Numbered from the stretch's first letter, positions 16,341 to 25,207 are shown. The stretch is DNA of 64,000 nucleotides from Candidatus Poribacteria bacterium (GCA_026702755.1 JAPPBX010000043.1:1-64000), one strand, 5' to 3'. Notes: generated from the letters alone by a model not told the origin. Translations and numbers: made by a program.

Positions 16341-17735
16341 TTAGAACATGTCCCGCATTGCACGTTCTCGGCGATCAGCATCTCGACGTTCCCGTTCCTC
16401 ATCGGTCATTTGATCGTGTTGTACAGCCGTAATGGGGCGATATTCAGCGACCTCACTCTTCCGCTTGAACACCCGGAAGAAGTCGAAGCGGGTTAAGGTT
16501 GGTGGGATGTTTCCGGGACACAGCGCGTGTACGCCAACATGTACTGAATTTCCCATGCCGACATTCGTTTGTCCGCAGCTTCTCCATTGGATGCCGTCAT
16601 CACTGGCGAAAGACGAGAATTGGTTCCCTCTGCGTTCCAGACGTAAGAAGAGTTCTCGCACATTTCTGAGTCCACTACTGCGTCCACGCAAATTGAAGGA
16701 GCGTCCAACATGGCGTTCAAATCGGACATCACCTCTAAAGGCATGCGGTCCTGAGGTTTTCTCTAAACGGAGGAACCTGTTTGGATTTTTCCATACCAGT
16801 AAACCTCCGTGCTCTTTCAATTGTGGCGAGATTCGCATGCGAGTTTCGATGGCGAAATCACCTACTATTTCCATGAGGAGCCGTGGTGCACTCATATCAC
16901 CACTTCTACCGTCTGGACCGTGCCACAGGTCTTGTCCGGGTTCAGTCCGCATTTCGAGATAGCCTTGGCGTTCTGACCATGCGCCGCCACCTTTCGGATC
17001 TTCCCATCGCCATTCTGGACGCATATTGTTTCCAATGAATTCATCTTCAAAAACCATCTCCGTGAACTCGCCAGAGGATGCCCATCCTTCAATCTTAATG
17101 GCGGAGATAGAATCCCCGAAGTTTTGCGGGAGTAAATGGAGGTTCGGCAGTTCCTTTTTATATTCCGAGGGTTCCATACGGATCGGTAAGGGTGCCCCTT
17201 CAAAGTCGGGGTGTTCATAGAAAACGACTTCCGCGCCATCTCGTGGGAAATCGGGACCTTTAAAGATACGAATTGAGGATATCCGGTCTTCAAACCAAGT
17301 TCCGCCTTGAGCATCGCGTAGGTTGGCAATATCACGTAGGATTGTGATTTTTCTGCCTCGGAATTCGACGTGTTCATAGCAATCCACAATCAGCGGAATC
17401 GTTCCCCACTCGGGTCCAACGACTTCCAATGTGGAGCCGAAGTTAATGGAGGAGATTCTGTCCGCAAAATTGTAGGAGGTATCGTGCAAGTTCGGGTAAA
17501 ATCCGGGACCGAGTGCCAACTTTTTACCGCGGTAGTTAACGTGCTGGTAAAAGATGGCTTTATAGTTCGGATTTGACGAGAAGTTTGGCCCCTTATAGAT
17601 ACGAACAGAAGATATATTGTCTTGAAATCCAATAGTGCGCGTATGCTGAACAGGTTCTACAACATATCCCATTCTGCCGCGGAAGTTTGTATGTTGGAAC
17701 ACCTCAACAATAAGACGCGGTATGACGATTGGCAT
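16341..17735 (-). CDS. Four-motif beta/gamma-crystallin protein with C-terminal ConA-like (DUF1349-type) domain
   Basis: The 464-residue product begins with four Greek-key motifs of about 40-55 residues (near 7-50, 58-100, 115-160, 167-215). Each has an aromatic-rich start (VFQHTNFRGR, FYQHVNYRGK, CYEHVEFRGR, FYEHPDFEGA) and ends in QDNISSV, ADRISSI, EDRISSI or GDSISAI. The first three keep the (N/D)-x-x-S-S calcium-binding pattern. From about residue 225 an unrelated domain (FEDEFIGNNMRPEWRWED, FAIETRMRIS, SFASDDGIQWRSCG) resembles DUF1349 concanavalin-like proteins. The charged C-terminus ends in DRRERAMRDMF. No signal peptide is visible. Function unknown; calcium-dependent sugar binding is a guess. 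Confidence 0.75.
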   Translation of the reverse strand: MPIVIPRLIVEVFQHTNFRGRMGYVVEPVQHTRTIGFQDNISSVRIYKGPNFSSNPNYKAIFYQHVNYRGKKLALGPGFYPNLHDTSYNFADRISSINFGSTLEVVGPEWGTIPLIVDCYEHVEFRGRKITILRDIANLRDAQGGTWFEDRISSIRIFKGPDFPRDGAEVVFYEHPDFEGAPLPIRMEPSEYKKELPNLHLLPQNFGDSISAIKIEGWASSGEFTEMVFEDEFIGNNMRPEWRWEDPKGGGAWSERQGYLEMRTEPGQDLWHGPDGRSGDMSAPRLLMEIVGDFAIETRMRISPQLKEHGGLLVWKNPNRFLRLEKTSGPHAFRGDVRFERHVGRSFNLRGRSSGLRNVRELFLRLERRGNQFSSFASDDGIQWRSCGQTNVGMGNSVHVGVHALCPGNIPPTLTRFDFFRVFKRKSEVAEYRPITAVQHDQMTDEERERRDADRRERAMRDMF

Positions 17736-17756
17736 TTTTTATCTCCATTTTTTTTA

Positions 17757-17785
17757 GTTATCAGTTATCGGTTGTCAGTCTTTCA
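17757..17785. repeat. TTATCAGTTATCGGTTGTCAGT dispersed repeat
   Basis: A short run of (A)TCAGTTATC/TGTCAGT words directly upstream of a gene start. A longer, inverted set occurs at 51270-51361. Confidence 0.5.
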
Positions 17786-17843
17786 GTAAAAGAGCATTTC
17801 ATTTCAATGAGGTTCTTTCTTTCCGAGGTTTCCGAAATCTTGT

Positions 17844-19004
17844 TTATGTTTCACTGAACGTTGCTTCGTAGATTTGAGCATATCCACTTCGATCCGATGT
17901 AAATACGATATGTTGTCCGTCTGGACTGAACGATGGATGCGGATGTGTATGCTGAGGCGCGTAGACGTGAACCGGACCCCCAGCATACGGGAAGGGGCCG
18001 TTCCAATGCGCACCGATAGATGAAGCATTAGGATAACAGAGGGTTTGTGGTTCACCAATGCCGTCACGCGGATCGAAAGTTTGGATGCCAATGTCTGGGA
18101 AGTTGGTATCTGCTACCATGCGCGTTCCAGCAGGATTGCAAATGGCGTGCCATGCGTTGAACGTTGTCACCTGTCGAATTACACCTGTATCGGCGTTGAC
18201 GCATCTCATACCTCGGGGCCAGTCAACGAAAGCGAGTTCGCGCGTCCCAGGAATCCATGTTTCATGTGTGATCCATTCATTCTTTTCAATATTCTGAGCG
18301 TAAAGGCGACGGTTCCCGCTTCCATCGCGATGAATTACCCATACCCGATCGGTGAGCGGACCCGCATAGTAGAGCAGGTTAGAATCATCAGGACAAAATT
18401 GAAGGTGTCCGATGCTGTCTCTTTGTAAGATAATATCGTGTTTGCCGGTGTCTGTATCTACAATAGCGAGTGCTGCTTCTTTACCGATGTCTCCGTTCGT
18501 TGCTTGGGAGGGGTAGTTAAATCTGACTGCCCACCACCGGTCATCATGGCTGACGGATGTTGTCCCCATAGCGGCAGCGACCATCCCCTTTTCTTTCATC
18601 GCTGTGGCAGCCCGTTTAACAGCAAGTTTTGACTTGCAAGTTTCGTCAAAATTAACGAGTTCTCGTTCCTCCAGTGTCTCCAGATCGAGTCGCCAACCGC
18701 TTGTGCCAGCAGTGAAGAAAACCGCTTTTCCGTCTCGCGAGGGATGCACAGACCACTCTTCAATATCTGGTCTGTCTGTTAATTGACGCAGTTCATTTGT
18801 GGCGCGTTCTTCCGCGAATATCTGTGCGGTGCCGGTTCGGTACGAGATAAAAATCAACCGCTGCATGGCGTTGTCATACGCGGGTATGATGAAAAAGGGA
18901 TGGTGGTGCAGGGCAGACGCGGTCGTCACCTGCCGGATTTGCGTGCCAGTGCATCGATCGTAAAAAGTCCGAGATTCAGGACCGTAAACCGTGCCTTTCG
19001 CCAT
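17844..19004 (-). CDS. Oligogalacturonate lyase-like beta-propeller (PL22 type)
   Basis: The product resembles oligogalacturonate lyases, seven-bladed propellers that split unsaturated pectin oligosaccharides. Evidence includes TGTQIRQVTT, HHHPFFIIPAYDN, RLIFISYRTGTAQIFAEE and LRQLTDRPD. Near the end PQHTHPHPSFSPDG gives a Q-x2-H-x-H set which, with the His in WITHETWIPG, matches the manganese ligands I recall for this family. ATG 19004 is preceded by AGGAATACACGT; a longer frame would run into the upstream sigma-factor gene. It is cytoplasmic, without a signal peptide. True substrate uncertain. Confidence 0.7.
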   Translation of the reverse strand: MAKGTVYGPESRTFYDRCTGTQIRQVTTASALHHHPFFIIPAYDNAMQRLIFISYRTGTAQIFAEERATNELRQLTDRPDIEEWSVHPSRDGKAVFFTAGTSGWRLDLETLEERELVNFDETCKSKLAVKRAATAMKEKGMVAAAMGTTSVSHDDRWWAVRFNYPSQATNGDIGKEAALAIVDTDTGKHDIILQRDSIGHLQFCPDDSNLLYYAGPLTDRVWVIHRDGSGNRRLYAQNIEKNEWITHETWIPGTRELAFVDWPRGMRCVNADTGVIRQVTTFNAWHAICNPAGTRMVADTNFPDIGIQTFDPRDGIGEPQTLCYPNASSIGAHWNGPFPYAGGPVHVYAPQHTHPHPSFSPDGQHIVFTSDRSGYAQIYEATFSET

Positions 19005-19014
19005 ACGTGTATTC

Positions 19015-19338
19015 CTATTTGCTTTGTGCTTCAGTCTCCGTGTTTGGACGTTCAAACAATTGCCTTGCTAAACGCTTTTTACGTAGCCAATCAATGCAGC
19101 AATGCGTCGCTATTACATGAATCCAACTCTCAAAACCCTGCGGTTCCTTCAACATATCCAACTTCTGGTGGACTTTCAGGAAAATGTCTTCCGTAATCTC
19201 TTCAGCGATACGAGCATCTCCGGTTTTACGCAATGTGAGTTCATGAATCGGTGCTTGATATTTCTCCACAATTAAGCAGAACGCACTATCATCGCCTCCG
19301 AGGACGCGGTGAATAAGTTCAACATCATCGTTTTTCAT
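19015..19338 (-). CDS. Truncated ECF-type sigma factor (region 2 only)
   Basis: The 107-residue product aligns by eye with sigma-70 region 2 of extracytoplasmic-function sigma factors: AFCLIVEKYQAPIHELTLRK, EEITEDIFLKVHQKL, and FESWIHVIATHCCIDWLRKK. Region 4, needed for -35 recognition, is absent; the protein ends 20 residues after region 2. A complete relative would be about 170-200 residues or longer. It is either a decayed sigma factor or a region-2-only variant. It lies 10 bases before the oligogalacturonate lyase-like gene and after a hairpin. Confidence 0.7.
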   Translation of the reverse strand: MKNDDVELIHRVLGGDDSAFCLIVEKYQAPIHELTLRKTGDARIAEEITEDIFLKVHQKLDMLKEPQGFESWIHVIATHCCIDWLRKKRLARQLFERPNTETEAQSK

Positions 19339-19356
19339 GGATCACCTCTGATAAGG

Positions 19357-19380
19357 TCGGCGGGCACAGTGACCCGCCGA
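19357..19380. terminator. Strong hairpin between the TIM-barrel gene and the sigma fragment
   Basis: TCGGCGGG (19357-19364) pairs perfectly with CCCGCCGA (19373-19380). There is no T run on either side, so it may be an mRNA processing or attenuation site rather than a terminator. Confidence 0.4.
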
Positions 19381-19397
19381 AGCAGTATTTGAGTTTC

Positions 19398-20396
19398 TTA
19401 TTCTTCAAAGGCAGCATCGAATGCTACAGCAGAAGGTTCAAAATCGTAGCCCTTGACGGCGGCACAGGATTCACGGGCACCGTGTTCTCTGTCCATACCG
19501 CTGTCCTCCCATTCGATAGAAAGCGGACCGTCATATTCCATATTGTTCAGTGCCCGGATGATCTCTTCAAAGTTGATATTACCACGACCGATGGATCGGA
19601 AATCCCAATTTCTTCGGGCATCGCCGAAGTTCAGATGTCCGCCGAACACACCAGATAACCTCGGCGTGTCTGCCCACCAGACATCCTTCATGTGGACGTG
19701 ATAAATTCGGTCGCTCAACCGTTCAAGGAAGGCGACGTAGTCAACCCCTTGGTAACCGAGGTGACTTGGATCGTAGTTAAATCCGAATGCCTCTCTGCCG
19801 TCGACCGCCTCAATTGCGCGTTCTGCAGTGACAATGTCAAAAGCGATTTCGGTCGGATGGACTTCAAGTCCGAACTTGACACCCACCTCATCAAAGACAT
19901 CGAAAATCGGGTTCCAACGGTTCGCAAAGTCTTCAAAACCGGCATCAATTTGCCCTGGATCGTTCGGGGGGAAAGAGTAGAGAAGATGCCATATAGAGCT
20001 GCCCGTGAAACCGTTAACAACATTCACGCCGAGTTTTGCGGCAGCGCGAGCAGTGTTTTTCATTTCCTCAGCGGCACGTTCTTGAACGCCTGCGGGATCG
20101 CCATCGCCCCAAATAGCCTCTGACAAAATGCCTTGATGCCGACTGTCGATGTTATCGCAGACGGCTTGTCCGACGAGGTGGTTGCTGATTGACCAGACCT
20201 TTAGTCCGTATTTCGCGAGGAGGTCGTGTCTGCCTTGGCAGTAGTTGTCGTCTGCAAGTGCTTTATCCACTTCAAAGTGGTCACCCCAGCAGGCGAGTTC
20301 TAAGCCGTCATAGCCCCATCCGCTCGCTTTTTCTGCTAACTCTTCTAACGTTAAATCTGCCCATTGGCCTGTAAAGAGTGTTACAGGTCTTGCCAT
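19398..20396 (-). CDS. Sugar phosphate isomerase/epimerase-like TIM barrel
   Basis: The 332-residue product belongs to the xylose isomerase-like TIM-barrel (AP_endonuc_2) group. The metal-binding ligands can be followed: Glu in [11 protein letters not shown], Asp/His in [11 protein letters not shown], the HVHMKD strand, and Glu in LSIEWEDSG followed by DREHGARES. Family members isomerise or epimerise sugars or inosose; the substrate is unknown. Such genes usually pair with Gfo/Idh/MocA dehydrogenases, two of which lie within a few kb. The leader repeat at 20423 lies 27 bases before its ATG, and GAAGGAG lies about 10 bases before. Confidence 0.85.
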   Translation of the reverse strand: MARPVTLFTGQWADLTLEELAEKASGWGYDGLELACWGDHFEVDKALADDNYCQGRHDLLAKYGLKVWSISNHLVGQAVCDNIDSRHQGILSEAIWGDGDPAGVQERAAEEMKNTARAAAKLGVNVVNGFTGSSIWHLLYSFPPNDPGQIDAGFEDFANRWNPIFDVFDEVGVKFGLEVHPTEIAFDIVTAERAIEAVDGREAFGFNYDPSHLGYQGVDYVAFLERLSDRIYHVHMKDVWWADTPRLSGVFGGHLNFGDARRNWDFRSIGRGNINFEEIIRALNNMEYDGPLSIEWEDSGMDREHGARESCAAVKGYDFEPSAVAFDAAFEE

Positions 20397-20422
20397 AATA
20401 GTGTTGCTCCTTCGTATTTTTA

Positions 20423-20452
20423 TTTTCCTTGCGGTTCGTTTAGGAGGGTTTC
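20423..20452 (-). repeat. Leader repeat AACGAACCGCAAGGAAAA, copy 4
   Basis: It sits 27 bases before the TIM-barrel gene start. The similarity to the 15241 copy extends over about 45 bases (CGCAAGGAAAA, then GAACGCTCCT in the inverse reading). Confidence 0.7.
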
Positions 20453-20589
20453 GTAAGAACGCTCCTAATATCCCAACTTAGGCGTAATTTCTGGTTTCCA
20501 AGTGCTGTTTTAGCGAGTCAAAAAGGTAGTCCAGTTTTTACAATCCTAAATTGTGCTGTGAAAGCAGAGTGCCTGGAGAAAAGTTAAGA

Positions 20590-21294
20590 TTAGCTGCGTG
20601 CTTTCAAGCGTTCGATCTCTTCTCGGAGTTCTGCGAGTTCTGCCTCAGCTCTCTGGCGTGCAGCGGCTTCTTCATCAGCGCGTGCGGATGCTGACTCCGC
20701 GGGTGTCTGCAACCAAGCATCCGCAACTGGATCATAGATATCTAAACCGACATCACCCACATAGAAATCTAAACCGAGCGCAGCGGAGTGCAGACCCCCA
20801 TCTGGATCTGCCGAAATTGGGACGTACAAACCATCAACCAAAGTGAAGCCCATTATAGGCGAGGGTAAATATAGACCCTCGGCATCATACAAAAAATAGT
20901 CTTGGATTCCCAATGAAGCGTAGAGTTCCATCTTGCGCCCCAAGTCGTTGCGATAGGTACCTTTGCTGGAGAACTCCATCGCGAAGTCAGGGACCTTCCC
21001 CTCCTTCCAGACAAGATAACTCCGCCGAGGTTTCTTACCTAAGCCGAAAGCGACCAGGACATCCGGTGAAACCGATTGACGTGGGTCTCCCTCGACATAA
21101 TACATGAGTATATCGCCAGAAACATAAACTTCCAGTCTTTCTTCAAAATGTGCGTCAAGGGCTTGTAACGTCCGCGTAAGGATACGTCTGTGAGTGTCGC
21201 TAACCGCCATAGGTTTTCCATCCGAGTCAGGATAAAGTTCATCGTCCTCTGTAGGGGCGTAAGGGATATGCGTCCCTTCTTTATAGGTATCCAT
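20590..21294 (-). CDS. Uma2-family (DUF820) PD-(D/E)xK endonuclease-like protein with C-terminal coiled coil
   Basis: The 234-residue product has the Uma2 core: SPDVLVAFGL near residue 80 and VPDFAMEFSSKGTYRNDLGRK (Asp and E-x-S-S of the nuclease site) near 105-125, then YASLGIQDYFLYD. The last 35 residues are a charged Ala/Glu/Arg coiled coil. I chose ATG 21294 because GGGAGG sits 8 bases upstream; the frame opens 15 bases earlier but that would place the ribosome site inside the gene. Uma2 proteins are abundant in cyanobacteria and other lineages and their biological role is unclear. Confidence 0.8.
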   Translation of the reverse strand: MDTYKEGTHIPYAPTEDDELYPDSDGKPMAVSDTHRRILTRTLQALDAHFEERLEVYVSGDILMYYVEGDPRQSVSPDVLVAFGLGKKPRRSYLVWKEGKVPDFAMEFSSKGTYRNDLGRKMELYASLGIQDYFLYDAEGLYLPSPIMGFTLVDGLYVPISADPDGGLHSAALGLDFYVGDVGLDIYDPVADAWLQTPAESASARADEEAAARQRAEAELAELREEIERLKARS

Positions 21295-21365
21295 TGGGGT
21301 GCCTCCCATTTTCGTGAGATGCCTGAATACACGGGCGTTTTGTTCTATGTTGCCTTACGAAAAGA

Positions 21366-22538
21366 TTATGCCGGTGGCGTGTAGCTTGCATCAATCCATG
21401 CACGCTGTTTGCCGCTTTCTACGGCAGCGTTAATAAAATGTACGCCGCGGGCACCGTCTTGAACGGTCGGGAAATCGGTATCAAATTCAGCAGGGCCCTC
21501 GCCTGCGATTTTCGCTGCCATCGTGCGTGCGGCGTTCACATAGATATTTGCGAATGCTTCAATAAATGCCTCTGGGTGTCCAAAGGGTATCCGTGAGTTG
21601 TGCTGGACGATCTCCGATAGATAGTCGTTACCGCGTTTGTAAACCTGTTCGGGACCGTCCGGGAAACGGACGTAGAGATAGTTCGGGTTCTCCTGATGCC
21701 ATTCCAGTGAAGCCTCAGTGCCGTAGACGCGAATGCGTAGATTGTTTTCTTCACCGACCGAGATTTGTGATGCATACAGAACGCCGCGGACACCGTTTTC
21801 ATAGTGCACCAGTAGATTGCCGTCATCTTCTAACAAGCGTCCCTCTACAAAAGTGGTCATGTCTGCACAGATTTCTTCGATGTCCAATCCCGTGATGTAG
21901 TGTGCCAAATTCTCGGCGTGGGAACCGATGTCTCCGATACATGAAGATGCACCCGCTTGTTTGGGGTCTGTGCGCCAGACAGCTTGTTTCGCGCCTTCGT
22001 TTTCTAAGAATGTGGCGAGCCAGCCCTGGGGGTATTCTACGACGATCTTGCGAAGCACTCCGAGTTTCCCCTCTTTCACGAGTTCACGCGCCTGCTTTAC
22101 CATCGGATAACCTGTGTAGTTGTGTGTCAGTGCAAAGATGGCATCGTGCTGTTTGACGAGGCTGCAGAGGGATTCAGCATCAGCAACCGTTGTGGTCATC
22201 GGCTTGTCACAGACGACATGGAACCCGGCTTCAATGAAGGTTTTGGCGACATCGAAATGGACGTGGTTTGGTGTTACGATTGAGACGAAATCAATGCGTT
22301 CGCCTTCGGGCAGTTGGCTCTCTTTTTCTGCCATTTCGTGGTAAGAGCCGTAGACTCGGTCTGCGTCAAGGAAGAGTTCAGCACCTTGTTGCTTAGATTT
22401 TTCGGGTGATGATGAGAACGCGCCAGCGACGAGGTCGATTTCCCCGTCGAGTGCCGCGGCTTTCCGATGGACGGCACCGATGAACGCATCCGGTCCGCCG
22501 CCTACCATGCCGTAACGGATTTTTCTGTTTAGTGGCAT
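21366..22538 (-). CDS. Gfo/Idh/MocA-family oxidoreductase
   Basis: The 390-residue NAD(P)-dependent dehydrogenase has YGMVGGGPDAFIGAVHRKAA at its start, the IVTPNHVHFDVAKTFIEAG strand, and CDKPMTTTVADAE (the EKP-type motif, here DKP) near residue 102. IGDIGSHAENLAHYITG at about residue 210 contains the family His. It is only distantly similar to the enzyme at 13724. ATG 22538 is chosen; AAAGGAG lies somewhat far upstream (about 13 bases). A promoter at 22616-22644 fits. Confidence 0.9.
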   Translation of the reverse strand: MPLNRKIRYGMVGGGPDAFIGAVHRKAAALDGEIDLVAGAFSSSPEKSKQQGAELFLDADRVYGSYHEMAEKESQLPEGERIDFVSIVTPNHVHFDVAKTFIEAGFHVVCDKPMTTTVADAESLCSLVKQHDAIFALTHNYTGYPMVKQARELVKEGKLGVLRKIVVEYPQGWLATFLENEGAKQAVWRTDPKQAGASSCIGDIGSHAENLAHYITGLDIEEICADMTTFVEGRLLEDDGNLLVHYENGVRGVLYASQISVGEENNLRIRVYGTEASLEWHQENPNYLYVRFPDGPEQVYKRGNDYLSEIVQHNSRIPFGHPEAFIEAFANIYVNAARTMAAKIAGEGPAEFDTDFPTVQDGARGVHFINAAVESGKQRAWIDASYTPPA

Positions 22539-22615
22539 CTTGCGTATTTTCTCCTTTGCTTTGTAATCTGGGCGTGCAAGTTTCGCCCTACCGTGATATT
22601 TTGATTCCACTATAC

Positions 22616-22644
22616 ATTATCCCATATTTGGGTACTTTTTTCAA
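22616..22644 (-). promoter_or_regulatory. Promoter for the Gfo/Idh/MocA gene
   Basis: TTGAAA (22639-22644), a 17-base spacer and GATAAT (22616-22621) on the minus strand, about 80 bases before the start codon. Confidence 0.55.
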
Positions 22645-22718
22645 GATTTTTTGGGATGCGTAAATATTCAGTCAAAATTTAGGGGTGCGGGGTGCTATTT
22701 GAGTGGGACGTTATTTTC

Positions 22719-22810
22719 TGTCAGAATCGCGGAGGGTGCGGATGGCACGGATGACGCGGATTATTGTCAGAATCGCGGATTTTCACGGATGACACGGATT
22801 TCGCGGATTG
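22719..22810 (+). repeat. Dispersed GAATCGCGGATT repeat, two tandem copies
   Basis: Two copies (about 22719-22763 and 22765-22810) begin TGTCAGAATCGCGGA and contain the ACGGATGAC/CGCGGATT blocks. The first carries an inserted GGTGCGGATGG. The gap 22611-22860 otherwise holds only the promoter. Confidence 0.75.
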
Positions 22811-22860
22811 ATACTCTGTAACATCAAGTGATCTGCTAAGCGGATAGTTTTGTTGGGCTG

Positions 22861-24123
22861 CTATGCCTGCGAGGGTGTTAGCAGTGCAGCGATGTCTTCT
22901 GGCGGGTTGACATCGGGGCTCCCTTCAAGATTTACGATGTTTCTGTTGATATGGTGGAATGCGTTGATACTGTTTTTTCCTATGATATTCGCAACTTTCA
23001 GGTCCAATCTTGCATTTTCCCACTGCTGCAGCCTTGACCATACCACGCCGCGATTGTAATATGCTTCGGCATAATCGGGATTAGATTCAATCGCTTTGTC
23101 CATGTCGTCGATGGCAAGTTCCAGTTCACCTTCAACTAAGTAAACAAGACCACGATTATTATATGCTTCGGCAAAGTTTGGCTTGAGTTCTATTGCTTTG
23201 TTGTAGTCTACAATGGCTCGGTCAAATTCGCCTTTGGCATAATAAGCGTAACCACGACCACTGTACGCGTGAGCGAAGTCTGATTTGATTTGTATCGCCG
23301 CGTCAAAGTCTTTAATGGCAAGATCAATCTCATCTTTTTTCTTCTGAACCACTCCGCGATTGTTATACGCTACTGCATAATCAGGTTGAAGTTCTATCGC
23401 TTTTGTATAGTCTTGGATGGCACATTCAAGTTCACCACTATTTTCATAAGCAACGCCGCGATTGCAATATGCTTCGGCAAGTTCAGGATTTAGGCGTATC
23501 GCTTTGTTAAAGTCCTTGATAGCGAGACTTGTTATCCCTTTCATAACGTAAGCGTTTCCACGATTATTATAGGCATACGCCAAATTAGGCTGGAATTCTA
23601 TTGCCTTACTCGTGTCCTCAAGTGCTTTATCAATATCACCTTTATCTTTGTAAACCGAGCTGCGATTGTTATACGCCTTGGCAAAATCGGGTCTGAGCTC
23701 TATTGCTTTGTCGAAGTCTTGAAGGGCTTGGTCTACTTGATTCATCTGATGGTATGTCAAGCCACGACCGTTATAGGCATCGGCGAAATTTGGTTTAATT
23801 TCTATCGCCTTTCTGAAGTCCTGTAGGGCACGCGCAAACTCACTTTTTTTGCTGTAGGCGATCCCACGACCACAATAGGCATCAGCATTATCGGGCCTGA
23901 GTTGTATTAGTTTATTATAGTCTTTGATGGCAGATTCAAAATCACCTTTGATGCGATAAGCGTAGCCGCGTATACTATAGATAGGGGCGTAATCGGGTTT
24001 CAGTTCTATTGCTCTACTGTATTCTTCAATGGCTTCGTCGTATTTTCTCGCGAACAGCCTCTGGTTCCCGCGTCGCGAATGTTTGGAAAAAAGGTCGTCC
24101 CTATCAGTTAATTTGTTGTTCAT
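22861..24123 (-). CDS. TPR protein with eleven tandem repeats
   Basis: After a 15-residue start, the 420-residue product consists of about eleven 34-residue tetratricopeptide repeats of the NNRG-x-AY...AI-x-DY-x-KAIEL-x-P type, followed by a 40-residue non-repeat tail. There is no signal peptide, membrane segment or catalytic domain, so it is most likely a protein-binding scaffold. It lies 11 bases downstream of the FRG-domain gene and probably shares its promoter (24956-24984). The closest neighbour in repeat style is the TIR/TPR protein at 25885. Confidence 0.85.
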   Translation of the reverse strand: MNNKLTDRDDLFSKHSRRGNQRLFARKYDEAIEEYSRAIELKPDYAPIYSIRGYAYRIKGDFESAIKDYNKLIQLRPDNADAYCGRGIAYSKKSEFARALQDFRKAIEIKPNFADAYNGRGLTYHQMNQVDQALQDFDKAIELRPDFAKAYNNRSSVYKDKGDIDKALEDTSKAIEFQPNLAYAYNNRGNAYVMKGITSLAIKDFNKAIRLNPELAEAYCNRGVAYENSGELECAIQDYTKAIELQPDYAVAYNNRGVVQKKKDEIDLAIKDFDAAIQIKSDFAHAYSGRGYAYYAKGEFDRAIVDYNKAIELKPNFAEAYNNRGLVYLVEGELELAIDDMDKAIESNPDYAEAYYNRGVVWSRLQQWENARLDLKVANIIGKNSINAFHHINRNIVNLEGSPDVNPPEDIAALLTPSQA

Positions 24124-24134
24124 AACAGTGTCCT

Positions 24135-24908
24135 TCAGGAGTCAAGTGCGTCAACTGATAAGTTATAAGGTTGTGTAGCACTATTTCTTTCAAAAAAACC
24201 GAGTAAGTCGGAAAATAAGGTTTTTTCCGAGATTCCCATTTTTTCTAACGCCGTTTTGATATCTGCTTTGTCACCGCTACGGATTGTAATTTCTTGTGTG
24301 ATCATTGCTGTATCTATTTCCGGTAAACCGAATAGGAACACCGATTGCTGCATAATCAACCGTTGGGTTTCCACTATTTGACTGTCCAGCGTCGGAGACC
24401 ATAGATACCAATCTTCTTGATCAGTCGGAAAAAGTACTGCCAAATCTTGTTGAAGCTGTTCAATAGTTGTTATCTCTTCAATTTTCTCACTATTGTTTTC
24501 CAGCACAATAACCTTGCCATTTATGTTCTCATTAGTGCACGCGAACCAGAGAGCGACTAATGGAGCAAAGGTAAAATCAATTCAGCCTGTAGCAACACGA
24601 TTATGCTGTAAATGCGCCATGCACTCTAAAGCGGACAGGTCTCTATATGTAGATGGATACCTCAGTTTAATCTCATCAATAATTTCAAGGAGATAATTCT
24701 GGTACAAATCGCGCAACGGATAAGGCAGAAGATCGTCTTCCCGTCCCAAATCCTCGGAACTGCTTACCAAGCGACGATAGGCACTACTGGTTATACGCCA
24801 TGTCTCGTTTTCCTGACCACGATAGAGGTAGCTTTTTTCGGGATTGGTTATCGTGTCTATTTGGTTGATGTAGTCTGCTAAACTGGATATTTCTACTGGT
24901 GTGTTCAT
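24135..24908 (-). pseudogene. FRG-domain protein interrupted by one in-frame TGA
   Basis: One frame from ATG 24908 to the stop at 24135 is a 257-codon FRG-domain gene with a single internal TGA at 24582-24584. The first part contains YLYRGQENETWRITSSAYRRL and ECMAHLQHNRVATG. After the TGA, in the same frame, it continues IDFTFAPLVALWFACTNEN and on to FLFGLPEIDTAMI, exactly as expected for the FRG core. The TGA replaces what is normally a Leu or similar before IDFT. No other lesion is visible. FRG domains occur in phage-defence and mobile contexts. Either a recent nonsense mutation, a sequencing error or readthrough explains it. Confidence 0.75.
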
Positions 24909-24955
24909 GCGATATTTCTTGATTCTATGTTCCTTCAACCACAATCCTTAATCAG

Positions 24956-24984
24956 ATTATACAATTTAGGGGTGTGTTTGTCAA
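24956..24984 (-). promoter_or_regulatory. Perfect consensus promoter for the FRG/TPR operon
   Basis: TTGACA (24979-24984), a 17-base spacer and TATAAT (24956-24961) on the minus strand, about 48 bases before the FRG start codon. Confidence 0.8.
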
Positions 24985-24994
24985 TTGCTATTTT

Positions 24995-25109
24995 ATATGA
25001 ATCGCAGATTACCGCGGACTAAATAGATTACGCGGATTTTAAGAGTGGCTCTGTTCGTAGTTGGGCGATTCATTGCCCCTTTTTCTAAATCTCGGATGAC
25101 GCGGATTTT
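24995..25109 (+). repeat. Degenerate GAATCGCGGATT repeats
   Basis: One diverged copy at about 24995-25040 (GAATCGCAGATTACCGCGG) and a fragment at 25086-25109 (TCTCGGATGACGCGGATTTTG). The 24945-25377 gap contains these, the promoter and the next copy, and no gene I can recognise. Confidence 0.6.
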
Positions 25110-25207
25110 GTTCTTTGTGCATCCAAAATTTACTTTCACGAAACAGGATCAATGGTTGGTTTGGCGGCTTGAAGGGAATAAGCCTCGGGGGGATGCGCTG
25201 CGCGTCC

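Noticed and set aside
22861-24123. Periodic DNA repeats resembling a CRISPR array
   Set aside because: The 102-base period is that of TPR codons in a long open frame; there are no identical direct repeats with unique spacers.
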